Assembly (NCBI RefSeq): GCF_001679725.1
Contig: NZ_CP016282.1
Span: 2,108,001-2,172,000 of the forward strand
Reading direction: 5' to 3'
DNA from: Cryobacterium arcticum
Lineage (GTDB): Bacteria > Actinomycetota > Actinomycetes > Actinomycetales > Microbacteriaceae
Length of the DNA stretch: 64,000 nt
Position 1 is the stretch's first letter; each line of letters opens with the position of its first letter. Below the pieces are notes generated by a model. It did no database searches, was not told the DNA's origin, and saw only the letters and a list, made by a program, of their open reading frames with translations. Made by a program: the position numbers and the translations under genes. Positions 42,621 to 54,593 of this stretch are shown here, piece after piece.

Positions 42621-43781
42621 GTGCCCGATTCAGAGGATCAGCCCCAGCGCCCTGCGCAATTTGCCGCGGCGCTCGACGCTATCCGTCACGCCACCCCGCG
42701 GGCCGAGCTCATCGTCACCGAGATATCAGCTCCCGGAAACCTCGCTCCCTATTCCGTCGCGCTCTCCGCCGACGTGACTCCGGTGCGGCACGGAAGCGAT
42801 TCCGACTTCGGCACCGGACGGTTCATCCTGCTCTACGACCCCGACGAGCCCGAGAGCTGGGGAGGACCGTTCCGGGTGGTCTGTTTCGCCCAAGCTCCCC
42901 TGGAGACCGACATCGGGGTTGATCCGTTCCTCGCCGAGGTGGCCTGGGCCTGGCTCGTCGACGCTCTGGACGCCCGCGGCGCCCGGTACACCGCCGCGTC
43001 CGGAACGGCCACCAAGATCCTCTCCTCCGGATTCGGCGAGCTGGCGCACCAGGGCGACGGCGCCCAGATCGAGCTGAGGGCATCCTGGAGTCCTCTCGAC
43101 AACGACCTCGGCGCGCATGTCGAGGGCTGGGGGGAACTGCTCTGCATGCTGGCCGGCCTGCCGCCGACCACGGACCTGCCCACACTGCCCCGCCGCAGCC
43201 ACCCTGCGGGGTCGAATCCCGGCAGCTCCCATCACGGCAGCACACACCAGCCCGGCGCACACGAAGCCGGATCGCACCGCCCAGGGACGCATGAAGCCAG
43301 CACTGAACCGCACGACGCCCGTCACGACGAGGCGTCCGGCACCGGCGGAATCAGCGTCGGCCCCCTCGATTCGATCGGTCCGTCCATCACGTCGATGCGG
43401 CGAAGCGGCTCCGGACTCCCTACGCTGGGAGTGACCGCCACCGGGCCCGATTCCGGAGGCATGGAAACGGTCGGTGTCGATACCGCCGGCCCAGATCCGC
43501 TCGGCACTCCCGGTGCCGGCAGGGAGACCGTGGGAATGAACGCCGTGGGAATGAACGCCGTTGACAGCAACGCCGTAGGAATCAACGCCGTACGAATCAA
43601 CGCCGTGGGACGTGGCACCGTCAGGCTGAAGGCCGTTGGGCTGAGTTCGGCTGGGCTGGGCTCCGATGTGCTGGGCTCCGATGTGCTGGACTCCGTTGGG
43701 CTGGGCACCGCTGGAAGCCCCGCCGGCGCCCCCACCATGGCGGTCGCCGATCTCTCGGCCCGCCGTGCCGCTCGTGGGTGA
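42621..43781 (+). CDS. DUF3000 protein with long pentapeptide-repeat C-terminal extension
   Basis: 386 residues. Residues 1-190 are the DUF3000 domain (AALDAIRHATPRAELIVTEI, DPFLAEVAWAWLVDAL, VEGWGELLCMLAGLP), an actinobacterial family of unknown role usually near 190-210 residues. From about 195 the chain is unusual: H204, H209, H214, H219 and H224 mark a five-residue His repeat, then from about 304 a different five-residue array (NAVGM, NAVGI, NAVRI and decayed forms) to about 368, before a tail VADLSARRAARG that resembles a native C-terminus. GTG start. It overlaps rnd, the usual partner. Confidence 0.85.
   Translation: MPDSEDQPQRPAQFAAALDAIRHATPRAELIVTEISAPGNLAPYSVALSADVTPVRHGSDSDFGTGRFILLYDPDEPESWGGPFRVVCFAQAPLETDIGVDPFLAEVAWAWLVDALDARGARYTAASGTATKILSSGFGELAHQGDGAQIELRASWSPLDNDLGAHVEGWGELLCMLAGLPPTTDLPTLPRRSHPAGSNPGSSHHGSTHQPGAHEAGSHRPGTHEASTEPHDARHDEASGTGGISVGPLDSIGPSITSMRRSGSGLPTLGVTATGPDSGGMETVGVDTAGPDPLGTPGAGRETVGMNAVGMNAVDSNAVGINAVRINAVGRGTVRLKAVGLSSAGLGSDVLGSDVLDSVGLGTAGSPAGAPTMAVADLSARRAARG
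43227..43301 (+). repeat. 15-bp array encoding a His-containing pentapeptide repeat
   Basis: Five in-frame units with His at every fifth residue (H204-H224) and the pattern x-His-x-x-Gly. The DNA is more diverged than the array at 43530. Confidence 0.65.
43530..43724 (+). repeat. 15-bp tandem array in the DUF3000 extension (13 units)
   Basis: Thirteen consecutive 15-bp units starting GTGGGAATGAACGCC, the first two identical and later ones diverging (for example GATGTGCTGGGCTCC twice in near-identity at 43665 and 43680). All keep frame. Confidence 0.9.
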
Positions 43782-44970
43782 CCACAGCGTCATCGATACC
43801 CGCGCGGCCTACCTCGCGGCGATCGATGAGTTGCTGGCCGGTACCGGTCCGATCGGCATCGACGCCGAACGTGCGTCAGGGTTCACGTACTCGCAACGGG
43901 CCTACCTCATCCAGATCTACCGCCGCGGTGCGGGCACGTTCCTCTTCGATCCCCCACCCATCGGCGACTTCAGCGAACTCAACGAGGCCCTGGCCGACGA
44001 GGAGTGGATCCTGCACGCCGCCAGCCAGGACCTGGCCTGCCTCCGTGAGGTCGGACTCGATCCGGCCCGCATCTTCGACACCGAACTCGCGGCGCGGCTG
44101 CTCGGCCTGCCCCGCGTGGGACTGGGCACCGTCGTCGAAGAACTCCTCGGCATCCACCTGGCGAAGGAACACTCCGCCGCCAACTGGTCGACCCGGCCGC
44201 TGCCGGAGAGCTGGCTGGTCTACGCGGCCCTCGACGTCGAGCTGCTGCCTGACCTGCGTGAGCGGATGGCCGAACTGCTCGTCGAGTCGGACAAGACCGC
44301 CATCGCCGACGAAGAGTTCGCTGCCGTGCTGGCCCGTGAGGCCAAGCCGGCGCGTGCCGAACCGTGGCGCCGCTTGTCCGGCCTGCACGCCGTTCGGGGC
44401 CAGCGCAACCTGGCCGTCGCCCGCGAACTGTGGGTAGCCAGGGACGCCCTCGCCCAGGAACTCGACGTCTCGCCTGGACGGCTGGTTCCCGATGCCTCCC
44501 TGGTGGCCGCGGCGCGCATCCTGCCGGCCTCCCGGAATGCGTTGGCTGACCTGCGTGAATTCAACGGCCGTGCCAGCCGGACTGAACTCGACCGCTGGTG
44601 GAAGGCGATTCAAGCCGGCCTGGCCAGCGGCGACCTGCCGTCGGCCAAACCGAACGGCGACGCCCTGCCACCGCCGCGCGCCTGGGCCGACCGCAACCCA
44701 GACGCCGACCTCCGCCTCAAGGCGGCCAGGGCCGCGCTCGTGGCCGTGTCCGAGGAGCGGATGGTTCCGCTCGAGAACCTGCTCACCCCGGATCACCTGC
44801 GCCGCGTGGCCTGGCAGCCGCCGGAACCCGCCGATGCGGCGACCGTGGGCGACACACTCGCGCTGCTCGGTGCCCGGGCGTGGCAGATTGAGGCCACCGC
44901 ACAACTAATCGCGGATGCCTTTGTGGAAGTCCACCAAACGACCGCCGTGCCCTCGGACGCGGATTCGTAG
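43765..44970 (+). CDS. rnd: Ribonuclease D-like 3'-5' exonuclease with HRDC domain
   Basis: RNA 3'-end processing enzyme. About 401 residues with the DEDDy residues in place: GIDAE (D33, E35), ASQD (D89) and Y153-x3-D157 in YAALDVELL. An HRDC-like domain (about 205-290) and a helical C-terminus follow. The start is uncertain: GTGs at 43765 and 43774 both overlap the DUF3000 stop and have no clear ribosome-binding site, so translation is probably coupled to the preceding gene. Confidence 0.9.
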   Translation: MPLVGDHSVIDTRAAYLAAIDELLAGTGPIGIDAERASGFTYSQRAYLIQIYRRGAGTFLFDPPPIGDFSELNEALADEEWILHAASQDLACLREVGLDPARIFDTELAARLLGLPRVGLGTVVEELLGIHLAKEHSAANWSTRPLPESWLVYAALDVELLPDLRERMAELLVESDKTAIADEEFAAVLAREAKPARAEPWRRLSGLHAVRGQRNLAVARELWVARDALAQELDVSPGRLVPDASLVAAARILPASRNALADLREFNGRASRTELDRWWKAIQAGLASGDLPSAKPNGDALPPPRAWADRNPDADLRLKAARAALVAVSEERMVPLENLLTPDHLRRVAWQPPEPADAATVGDTLALLGARAWQIEATAQLIADAFVEVHQTTAVPSDADS

Positions 44971-44984
44971 GAACAGTCAAAGGA

Positions 44985-45014
44985 TTCACACCGGTTAATC
45001 CCTCACCCTAGGAT
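44985..45014 (+). promoter_or_regulatory. Promoter of the thiolase-fadB operon
   Basis: TTCACA (44985-44990) and TAGGAT (45009-45014) with an 18-nt spacer, 34 nt before the GTG start. No obvious fatty-acid regulator palindrome beside it. Confidence 0.5.
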
Positions 45015-45047
45015 CGTGCGATACCTGTTTTGAGTGATGGAGGCAAA

Positions 45048-46253
45048 GTGGCCGAGAGAACTGATGTCGTCTTCGTGGACGGGGTTCGCACCCCGTTCGG
45101 TCGGGCCGGCGAGAAGGGTATGTACTGGAATACCCGCGCCGACGACCTGGTGGTCAAGGCGATCACCGGGTTGATGGAACGCAATCCGAACGTGCCGGGT
45201 GAACGGATCGACGATGTCGCGATAGCCGCGACAACGCAGGCCGGCGACCAGGGACTCACGCTGGGCCGAACCGCCGCTCTGTTGGCGGGCCTGCCGGTCT
45301 CGGTGCCCGGCTTCGCCATCGACCGCATGTGCGCCGGTGCGATGACGTCGGTCACCACGATGGGCTCGGCGATCGGCTTCGGCGCTTACGACCTGGCCAT
45401 CGCCGGCGGTGTCGAGCACATGGGCCGGCACCCCATGGGGGCCGGTGTCGACCCCAACCCGCGGTTCCTCAGCGAACGGCTGGTGAGCGAGTATGCCCTG
45501 AACATGGGCGCCACGGCCGAGCGGATCCACGACAGGTTCCCCGAGTACACCAAGGACCGCTCCGACCGGTATGCGCTGCGTAGCCAGCAGAAGGTCGCCG
45601 CCGCGTACGCTGCCGGCAAGATCCAGCCGGACCTGGTGTCGGTTGCCACCCGCAGCGACTCCGGCTGGGGCCTGGCGACCCGCGATGAGGCTCCCCGGCC
45701 CGAGACCACCCTCGAGGGTCTGGCCGGCCTGAAGACGCCGTTCCGCCCGCACGGGCGCATCACGGCGGGCAACGCCTCCGGGCTCAATGACGGCGCCACC
45801 GCGTGCCTGCTGGCCAGCGGAGCGACCGCCAAGGAACTCGGCCTCAGCGTGAAGATGAAGATGGTGAGCTTCGCCTTCGCCGGGGTCGAGCCCGAGGTGA
45901 TGGGACTTGGCCCGGTTCCCTCCACCGAGAAGGCCCTGCGCAAGGCAGGCCTGTCCATCACCGATATCGGCCTGTTCGAACTCAACGAGGCCTTCGCCGT
46001 ACAGGTCATCTCCTTCCTCGACCACTTCGGCATCGACGACGACGATCCCCGGGTGAACGAGTACGGCGGCGCCATCGCCATCGGGCATCCGCTGGCCTCA
46101 TCGGGTGTGCGCCTGATGAACCAGCTCGCCAGCCAGTTCGCCGATCACCCCGAAGTGCGTTACGGCGTCACCGCCATGTGCATCGGGCTCGGCCAGGGCG
46201 GCACAGTGATCTGGGAAAACCCGCACTTCAACAAGAAGGCAGCCAAGCGATGA
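45048..46253 (+). CDS. fadA: Acetyl-CoA C-acyltransferase (thiolase)
   Basis: Performs the thiolytic step of fatty acid beta-oxidation. 401 residues with nucleophile C95 in DRMCAGAMTS, H347 in GHPLASSG and acid/base C378 in CIGLGQGG. GTG start with GGAGG 5 nt upstream. The stop overlaps the next gene's ATG by 4 nt, so it pairs with the multifunctional dehydrogenase as a FadA/FadB complex. Confidence 0.96.
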   Translation: MAERTDVVFVDGVRTPFGRAGEKGMYWNTRADDLVVKAITGLMERNPNVPGERIDDVAIAATTQAGDQGLTLGRTAALLAGLPVSVPGFAIDRMCAGAMTSVTTMGSAIGFGAYDLAIAGGVEHMGRHPMGAGVDPNPRFLSERLVSEYALNMGATAERIHDRFPEYTKDRSDRYALRSQQKVAAAYAAGKIQPDLVSVATRSDSGWGLATRDEAPRPETTLEGLAGLKTPFRPHGRITAGNASGLNDGATACLLASGATAKELGLSVKMKMVSFAFAGVEPEVMGLGPVPSTEKALRKAGLSITDIGLFELNEAFAVQVISFLDHFGIDDDDPRVNEYGGAIAIGHPLASSGVRLMNQLASQFADHPEVRYGVTAMCIGLGQGGTVIWENPHFNKKAAKR

Positions 46254-48430
46254 CCGACACCACCTCCGCCATGTCCACCGACTACGCCGGCGTGGATTTC
46301 AGCCCGCTCGTGGCGATCTCCGCCGACGAGGTCGTCACCCACTCCCTGGTGCGCGACGTGCCGCTGTCCGGCGGCCGCACGCTCGCCCTGCTCACCCTGG
46401 ACAACGGGCGCGACCACACCCGCCCCAATACCCTGGGGCCCATCACCCTGCTGGAATTCGCCGCGACCCTGGACGAGCTGGCCGGGCGTGCTTCCCGCGG
46501 GGAGATCCACGGAGTGGCCGTGACCGGCAAGCCGTTCATCCTGGCCGCCGGCGCCGACCTCAGCAAGGTGGGTGAGATCCCCTCCCGCGAGGTGGGCAAG
46601 CTACTCGCCCAACTCGGCCACCACGCGCTCGGCAAACTCAGCACCCTCGGTGTGCCGTCGTTCGTCTTCATCAACGGACTCGCGCTCGGCGGCGGGCTGG
46701 AGATCGCCCTGAACGCCGACTACCGCTCGGTGGACGCGACGGCGCCAGCCATCGCCCTGCCGGAGGTCTTCCTCGGGCTGATTCCGGGCTGGGGCGGCTC
46801 CTACCTGCTGCCCAACCTCGTCGGCATCGAGAACGCCCTCAAGGTGATCATCGAGAACCCGCTCAAGAACAACCGCACCCTCACGGGCGCCGACGCCCTG
46901 GAGCTGGGAATCGCCGACGTGATGTTCCGTTCGGTCACTTTCCTGGAGGAGTCGATCGCGTGGGCCGACGGTGTCATCGCAGGCACCACGGCCGTTTCGC
47001 GCCCGCATGTCCCCGGCAAGATCGAGCGCCTGGTCAAGTGGGATGCCGCCATCGGCATCGCCCGCAAGATGCTGACCTCCCGCATCGGCGAGGTGGCCGC
47101 ATCCCCCTACGCAGCCCTTGACCTGCTCAAGGCTGCCAAGAGCGGCAGCAAAGCCGAGGCCTTTGCCCGGGAGGACGACGTGCTCGCCGACCTGATCTCG
47201 GGCGACCAGTTGCCGGCCAGCATCTACGCGTTCAACCTGGTGCAGAAGCGCGCCAGGCGCCCTGCGGGGGCTCCGGACAAGGCGCTCGCCCGACCGATCG
47301 GCAAGGTCGGCGTGATCGGGGCCGGACTCATGGCCAGCCAGTTCGCGCTGCTCTTCGTGCGGCGGCTGCGCGTTCCCGTCGTGATCACCGACCTCGATCA
47401 GGCCAGGGTCGACAAGGGCGTGGCCTACATCCACGGCGAGATCAAGACTCTGCAGGACAAAGGCCGGATCAGCTCCGACGAGGCCAACCGGCTGCGGGCC
47501 CTCGTGACGGGCACCACCGACAAGGCCGACTTCGCCGGCGCGGACTGGGTCATCGAGGCCGTGTTCGAAGAACTCGGCGTCAAGCAGGAGGTGTTCGCCG
47601 AGATCGAGAAGCACATCTCCCCCACCGCGATCCTGGCCACGAACACGTCGTCCCTCTCGGTGGAGCAGATCGGAGCGAAGCTTGAGCATCCGGAACGGCT
47701 CGTCGGGTTCCACTTCTTCAACCCTGTCGCGGTGATGCCGTTGATCGAGGTCGTCAACACGCCCGCGACCGACGAGGTCACTCTCGCAACCGCGATGGTC
47801 ATCGCGGCCAAGCTGCGGAAGAACGCCGTCATCACCCGGGACACCCCCGGGTTCGTGGTCAACCGGGTGCTGGCCAAGCTTCTCGGCGAGGCCATGCACG
47901 CCGTGGACACCGGCACCCCCTTCGAGGTCGTCAACGGCGCCCTGTCGCCCTTCGGCCTGCCGATGACGCCGTTCGAGCTTCTCGAGCTGGTCGGCCTCAA
48001 GGTGGGCGCCCACGTGCTGGACACCCACCACGCGGCCTTCCCCGACCGCTTCTTCGAAAGCACCAACCTGCACCGCCTCGCGGAGCACGGCACGATCCTG
48101 GACCGCAACGCCAAGGGCCAGGTAACCGGGTTCAACAAGGGCGCCCAGAAGATCGTGGCGGGCGGAACGACGCCGATGACCGCAGAACAGATCCTGCGGC
48201 GGGTCGAGGACGGCCTGGCCGACGAGATCAAGCGGATGCTCGACGACGACGTGGTGCACGCCCCGGAGGACATCGACCTGTGCATGCTCCTCGGTGCCGG
48301 CTGGCCGTTCCAGATGGGCGGCGTCACGCCCTACCTCGACCGGGTGGGAGCGAGTGAGCGGGTCTTCGGCGGCACCTTCCACACCCCGATGATCCGAGGC
48401 GTGAGCGCCGCCCCGGCCGTCCTGAACTAG
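46250..48430 (+). CDS. fadB: Fatty acid oxidation multifunctional protein (enoyl-CoA hydratase/3-hydroxyacyl-CoA dehydrogenase)
   Basis: 726 residues. The N-terminal crotonase domain (about 20-240) keeps both catalytic Glu positions in GGGLEIALNADYR and ALPEVFLGLIPGWGGS, with GADLSKVGEI as the oxyanion-hole region. The NAD-binding domain begins near residue 350 (KVGVIGAGLMASQFALLF) and the dehydrogenase C-terminus has DTPGFVVNRVLAKLL and the HxxNP-like FHFFNPVAVMPLIEV. All three catalytic parts look intact. Coupled to fadA by ATGA. Ends at a bidirectional terminator. Confidence 0.96.
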   Translation: MTDTTSAMSTDYAGVDFSPLVAISADEVVTHSLVRDVPLSGGRTLALLTLDNGRDHTRPNTLGPITLLEFAATLDELAGRASRGEIHGVAVTGKPFILAAGADLSKVGEIPSREVGKLLAQLGHHALGKLSTLGVPSFVFINGLALGGGLEIALNADYRSVDATAPAIALPEVFLGLIPGWGGSYLLPNLVGIENALKVIIENPLKNNRTLTGADALELGIADVMFRSVTFLEESIAWADGVIAGTTAVSRPHVPGKIERLVKWDAAIGIARKMLTSRIGEVAASPYAALDLLKAAKSGSKAEAFAREDDVLADLISGDQLPASIYAFNLVQKRARRPAGAPDKALARPIGKVGVIGAGLMASQFALLFVRRLRVPVVITDLDQARVDKGVAYIHGEIKTLQDKGRISSDEANRLRALVTGTTDKADFAGADWVIEAVFEELGVKQEVFAEIEKHISPTAILATNTSSLSVEQIGAKLEHPERLVGFHFFNPVAVMPLIEVVNTPATDEVTLATAMVIAAKLRKNAVITRDTPGFVVNRVLAKLLGEAMHAVDTGTPFEVVNGALSPFGLPMTPFELLELVGLKVGAHVLDTHHAAFPDRFFESTNLHRLAEHGTILDRNAKGQVTGFNKGAQKIVAGGTTPMTAEQILRRVEDGLADEIKRMLDDDVVHAPEDIDLCMLLGAGWPFQMGGVTPYLDRVGASERVFGGTFHTPMIRGVSAAPAVLN

Positions 48431-48454
48431 CCCAACCAGCTCAACCGTTACCCG

Positions 48455-48496
48455 AACGGACAAATGCGGCCGGTGTACCGGCCGCATTTGTCCGTT
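48455..48496. terminator. Bidirectional terminator between fadB and dxs
   Basis: Arms at 48455-48473 and 48478-48496 form a perfect 19-bp stem with a TGTA loop between convergent genes. T residues are within the arms (TCCGTT) rather than a separate tract. Confidence 0.85.
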
Positions 48497-48544
48497 TCGG
48501 GAACAGTTCCGGGTGGAACTGCCCTCGCGCGGGACTGAGCAGGA

Positions 48545-50530
48545 CTAGTCGCGGGGGGCGCGCCGCACGGGCACGGAACCCGTGTCTGAGCCCGTTTCTG
48601 AGCCGGCCTCGCTGCGATCGTCATCCGCCGGCAGGGCCCTGGCGTGCGGCAGCTTGCTGCCCAGCACCATCGCCACGACGTCGCGGGCGATGTGCTGCGG
48701 GGTCAGTCCCACTCGCTCGAGGATCTCGGCGCGGGTGCCGTGGTCGAGGAACTCGTCGGGCAGACCCAGCTCGGTCACGGCGGTGTCCACGCCGGCCTCG
48801 CGGAGGTCCTGGCGGATGCGGGTTCCGATCCCGCCGACCCGGACGCCGTCCTCGATGCTCACCACGATGCGGTGCGAGGCGGCGAGCCCGATGATGCTCT
48901 GCGGAACCGGCACCACCCAGCGTGGGTCGACGACAGTCGCGCCGATGCCCTGTGCGGCCAGCCGGGCGGCGACCTCGAGGCCCATGCCGGCCATGGGGCC
49001 GACCGTCACGATGAGGACATCCTGCTGCGCGCTCCGCAGCAGGACATCGACGCCGTCGGAGAGCCGCTCAACCGCGTCGAACTCGACGCCGGTGCTGCCC
49101 TTGGGGAAGCGCAGCACGGTGGGGCCGTCATCGACGACGACGGCCTCGGCGAGTTCCTCGCGCAGGCGCGTGGAGTCGCGCGGCGCGGCCAGGCGGATGT
49201 GCGGGATGACCTGGAGGATCGCGAGGTCCCACATGCCGTGGTGGCTGGGTCCGTCCGGTCCGGTCACACCGGCGCGGTCGAGCACGAACGTCACGCCGGC
49301 GCGGTGCAGGGCGACGTCCATCAGCACCTGGTCGAACGCGCGGTTGATGAAGGTGGCGTAGAGGGCCACGACGGGGTGCAGGCCGCCGAAGGCGAGGCCG
49401 GCGGCGCTGGTGACGGCGTGCTGCTCGGCGATGCCGACGTCGTGTACCCGCTCGGGGAAGCGCTCGGCCATCTTGTGCAGGCCGGTGGGCCGCAACATCG
49501 CGGCCGTGATGGCCACCAGCTTGGGGTTGTCGGTGGCGAGGTTCAACAGTTCGTCGGCGAAGACCGACGTCCAGGAGGGGGCGCCGGCGGATTCGGTGGG
49601 CTCGCCCGTCTCGGGGTCGATCACGCCGACGGCGTGGAACTGGTCGGCCACGTCCTGGACCGCCGGGTCGTAGCCCTTGCCCTTCTGGGTGATGGTGTGC
49701 ACGATCACAGGGGCGCCGTACTCCTTGGCCTGGGTGAGCGCCTCGAGCATGGCTTCCATGTCGTGGCCGTCGACCGGCCCGATGTACTTGATGTCGAGGT
49801 TGGAATAGAGGGCCTCGTTGTTGGAGAACCGGCTGAGGAAGCCGTGCAGGCCGCCGCGCACGCCGCGGAAGATCGCCCGGGCCGGAGCGCCCATGTGGTC
49901 GAAGGCCTGCCGGCTGGTGATGTAGGCCGCCTTGTAGCTGGCGCGCAACCGCACCGTGTTGAGGAAGCGGGCCATGCCGCCGATGGTGGGCGCGTAGGAG
50001 CGGCCGTTGTCGTTGATGACGATGATGAGCCGGCGGTTGTTGTCGTCGCTGATGTTGTTCAGCGCTTCCCAGGTCATGCCGCCGGTGAGGGAGCCGTCGC
50101 CGACGACGGCGATGACGTTGCGGTCGCTCTGCCCGGTCATCTCGAAGGCACGGGAGATGCCGTCGGCCCAGGACAGCGAACTCGACGCGTGCGAGCTCTC
50201 CACGATGTCGTGTTCGGACTCCGACCGCTGCGGGTAGCCGGCGAGGCCACCGGTTTGGCGGAGCCGGCTGAAGTCCTGCCGACCGGTCAGCATCTTGTGC
50301 ACGTAGGACTGGTGACCGGTGTCGAAGACGATGGCGTCACGGGGCGAGTCGAAGATGCGATGGATGGCGATGGTCATCTCGACCACGCCCAGGTTCGGCC
50401 CCAGATGCCCACCGGTCTTCGAGATCTCCGCGACCAGGAAGGCGCGGACCTCGGCGGCCAGCTCGACGAGCTGTTCCTTCGTGAGACCGTCGAGGTCCCG
50501 GGGACCGTGGATCGTCTCCAGAAGGGTCAT
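48545..50530 (-). CDS. dxs: 1-deoxy-D-xylulose-5-phosphate synthase
   Basis: First enzyme of the MEP isoprenoid pathway; condenses pyruvate with glyceraldehyde 3-phosphate using TPP. 661 residues with the TPP motif GDGSLTGGMTWEALNN (about 145-160), the pyrimidine-domain Glu region DVGIAEQHAVTSAAGLA and GPSHHGMWDLAIL. The C-terminal 30 residues are low complexity (SETGSDTGSV). ATG start. It follows acnA by 121 nt on the same strand; the link appears positional. Confidence 0.96.
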   Translation of the reverse strand: MTLLETIHGPRDLDGLTKEQLVELAAEVRAFLVAEISKTGGHLGPNLGVVEMTIAIHRIFDSPRDAIVFDTGHQSYVHKMLTGRQDFSRLRQTGGLAGYPQRSESEHDIVESSHASSSLSWADGISRAFEMTGQSDRNVIAVVGDGSLTGGMTWEALNNISDDNNRRLIIVINDNGRSYAPTIGGMARFLNTVRLRASYKAAYITSRQAFDHMGAPARAIFRGVRGGLHGFLSRFSNNEALYSNLDIKYIGPVDGHDMEAMLEALTQAKEYGAPVIVHTITQKGKGYDPAVQDVADQFHAVGVIDPETGEPTESAGAPSWTSVFADELLNLATDNPKLVAITAAMLRPTGLHKMAERFPERVHDVGIAEQHAVTSAAGLAFGGLHPVVALYATFINRAFDQVLMDVALHRAGVTFVLDRAGVTGPDGPSHHGMWDLAILQVIPHIRLAAPRDSTRLREELAEAVVVDDGPTVLRFPKGSTGVEFDAVERLSDGVDVLLRSAQQDVLIVTVGPMAGMGLEVAARLAAQGIGATVVDPRWVVPVPQSIIGLAASHRIVVSIEDGVRVGGIGTRIRQDLREAGVDTAVTELGLPDEFLDHGTRAEILERVGLTPQHIARDVVAMVLGSKLPHARALPADDDRSEAGSETGSDTGSVPVRRAPRD

Positions 50531-50651
50531 TGGGCCAGCCTTTCACGATATTGGTGCGACGAATCACCCGCCACGACAACGCAGAACTGGCGCGCAGTTC
50601 GGATTCCCCGAGTCTACGCGCCAGCTCGCCGCCGTCTCTGCGAATTCCCGG

Positions 50652-53471
<2,820 letters not shown>

Positions 53472-53628
53472 GATGTCCTCTCCTTCGTGGAAACCGACGG
53501 GATCCCGTCCGCAATCCTCAATCCTGACCAAGTGACGCCCGCTTCTGCCAGCAAGGGTAGCCTTACCGCCTGGTGTCGGCGGCGCAGGGCCGAGCCACGG
53601 GCGCACCGGGCTGTCATCCTCGCCAAAC

Positions 53629-53646
53629 TATCTTGACGTCGAGATA
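53629..53646. promoter_or_regulatory. Palindrome upstream of acnA
   Basis: TATCTTGACGTCGAGATA is an 18-bp inverted repeat with one mismatched pair, in the 251-nt acnA upstream region. Its shape fits a dimeric regulator site; I cannot name the regulator. Confidence 0.45.
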
Positions 53647-53722
53647 ACAATAGCACCGATGGCATCCCCCACCCGGGCGACACGGCGCCCCGACAGGTTC
53701 GTCCGGCACGGCTGCGGCGGGA

Positions 53723-54523
53723 CTAGTCGCTGGACTCCCGCGCGGCCGTCGCGGCATAGACCGAGCGCACCATCAACCAGGAGAGCACGAGCAGGGGCGC
53801 ATAGAGCGGAATGCCCATCAGAAGCTTGGTCGCGCCCAGCCACTCGACATTCCCTGCGTAGTACAGCGGAAGCTGCACCGCGAGCCGGAGGATGAACAGA
53901 CCGGCCCACATGAAGGTGAGGATGGTCATCACCCGGCGTTTGGACGGGTCGGAGCGCCATGCAAGCTGCTCCCCCATCAGGAAGCCGACGGCCACTCCGA
54001 TGAGGGGCCAGCCGACGAGGGCCGACACCAGGAGCACGGCGCCGTACACACCGTTGGTCCAGAAACCGGGCAGGTAGAAGTCCTCGGCGCGGCCGGTGAG
54101 GAGGGCGAGCACCGCGCTGATAGCGATGCCGACCAGCCCGCCGAGGGCCTGCGCGACGGTCTGTTTGCGGGCCAGCCGGAATGCGAAGAAGACCAAGCCG
54201 ATGAGCACCGGAGCGACCAGAGACGGGATCAGCTCCCGGGTGAACGTGTAGGTGACCAGGAAGACCAGTCCGGGCAGGACGGCCTCGACCAGGCCGCGGA
54301 TTCCGCCCATCGCCGCCAGCAGGGCATGGCCACTGATCGGCTCCCCGTCGGCGGCCGGACTGAATCCGGCGCGCCGGGCGGCGGCGGCCATCCCGTCGGC
54401 GAGGGCACTGCCTGCCGTCGGTTCCGCCGGCGCTGAGGCCGGTGTGGCTCCGGCGTCGGAGCCGGTCCGTTCGTCGGGCGCGGACGGGTCTGGCTCGGGC
54501 CGGGAAGTGGAATCCGTCATCAT
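53723..54523 (-). CDS. DUF3159 family membrane protein
   Basis: 266 residues: a Pro/Ala/Ser-rich cytoplasmic N-terminus (about 60 residues), then roughly six hydrophobic segments with DUF3159 signatures (SGHALLAAMGGIRGLVEAVLP, GFWTNGVYGAVLLVSALVGWP, TFMWAGLFILRLAVQLPLY). Function unknown. It closes the minus-strand dut-DUF3710-DUF3159 unit and lies 70 nt after DUF3710. The conserved grouping in actinobacteria argues for envelope or membrane-transport work but no substrate can be given. Confidence 0.9.
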   Translation of the reverse strand: MMTDSTSRPEPDPSAPDERTGSDAGATPASAPAEPTAGSALADGMAAAARRAGFSPAADGEPISGHALLAAMGGIRGLVEAVLPGLVFLVTYTFTRELIPSLVAPVLIGLVFFAFRLARKQTVAQALGGLVGIAISAVLALLTGRAEDFYLPGFWTNGVYGAVLLVSALVGWPLIGVAVGFLMGEQLAWRSDPSKRRVMTILTFMWAGLFILRLAVQLPLYYAGNVEWLGATKLLMGIPLYAPLLVLSWLMVRSVYAATAARESSD

Positions 54524-54593
54524 GGGGCTTTCGGTGAGGTGTCGGATGGTGTGTCGAACGGAGGCCGCAGGCCGGTCGGCTCCGACCGGGTGC

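Noticed and set aside
43530-43724. CRISPR array
   Set aside because: The units are contiguous 15-bp repeats with no spacers, and lie inside a coding frame.
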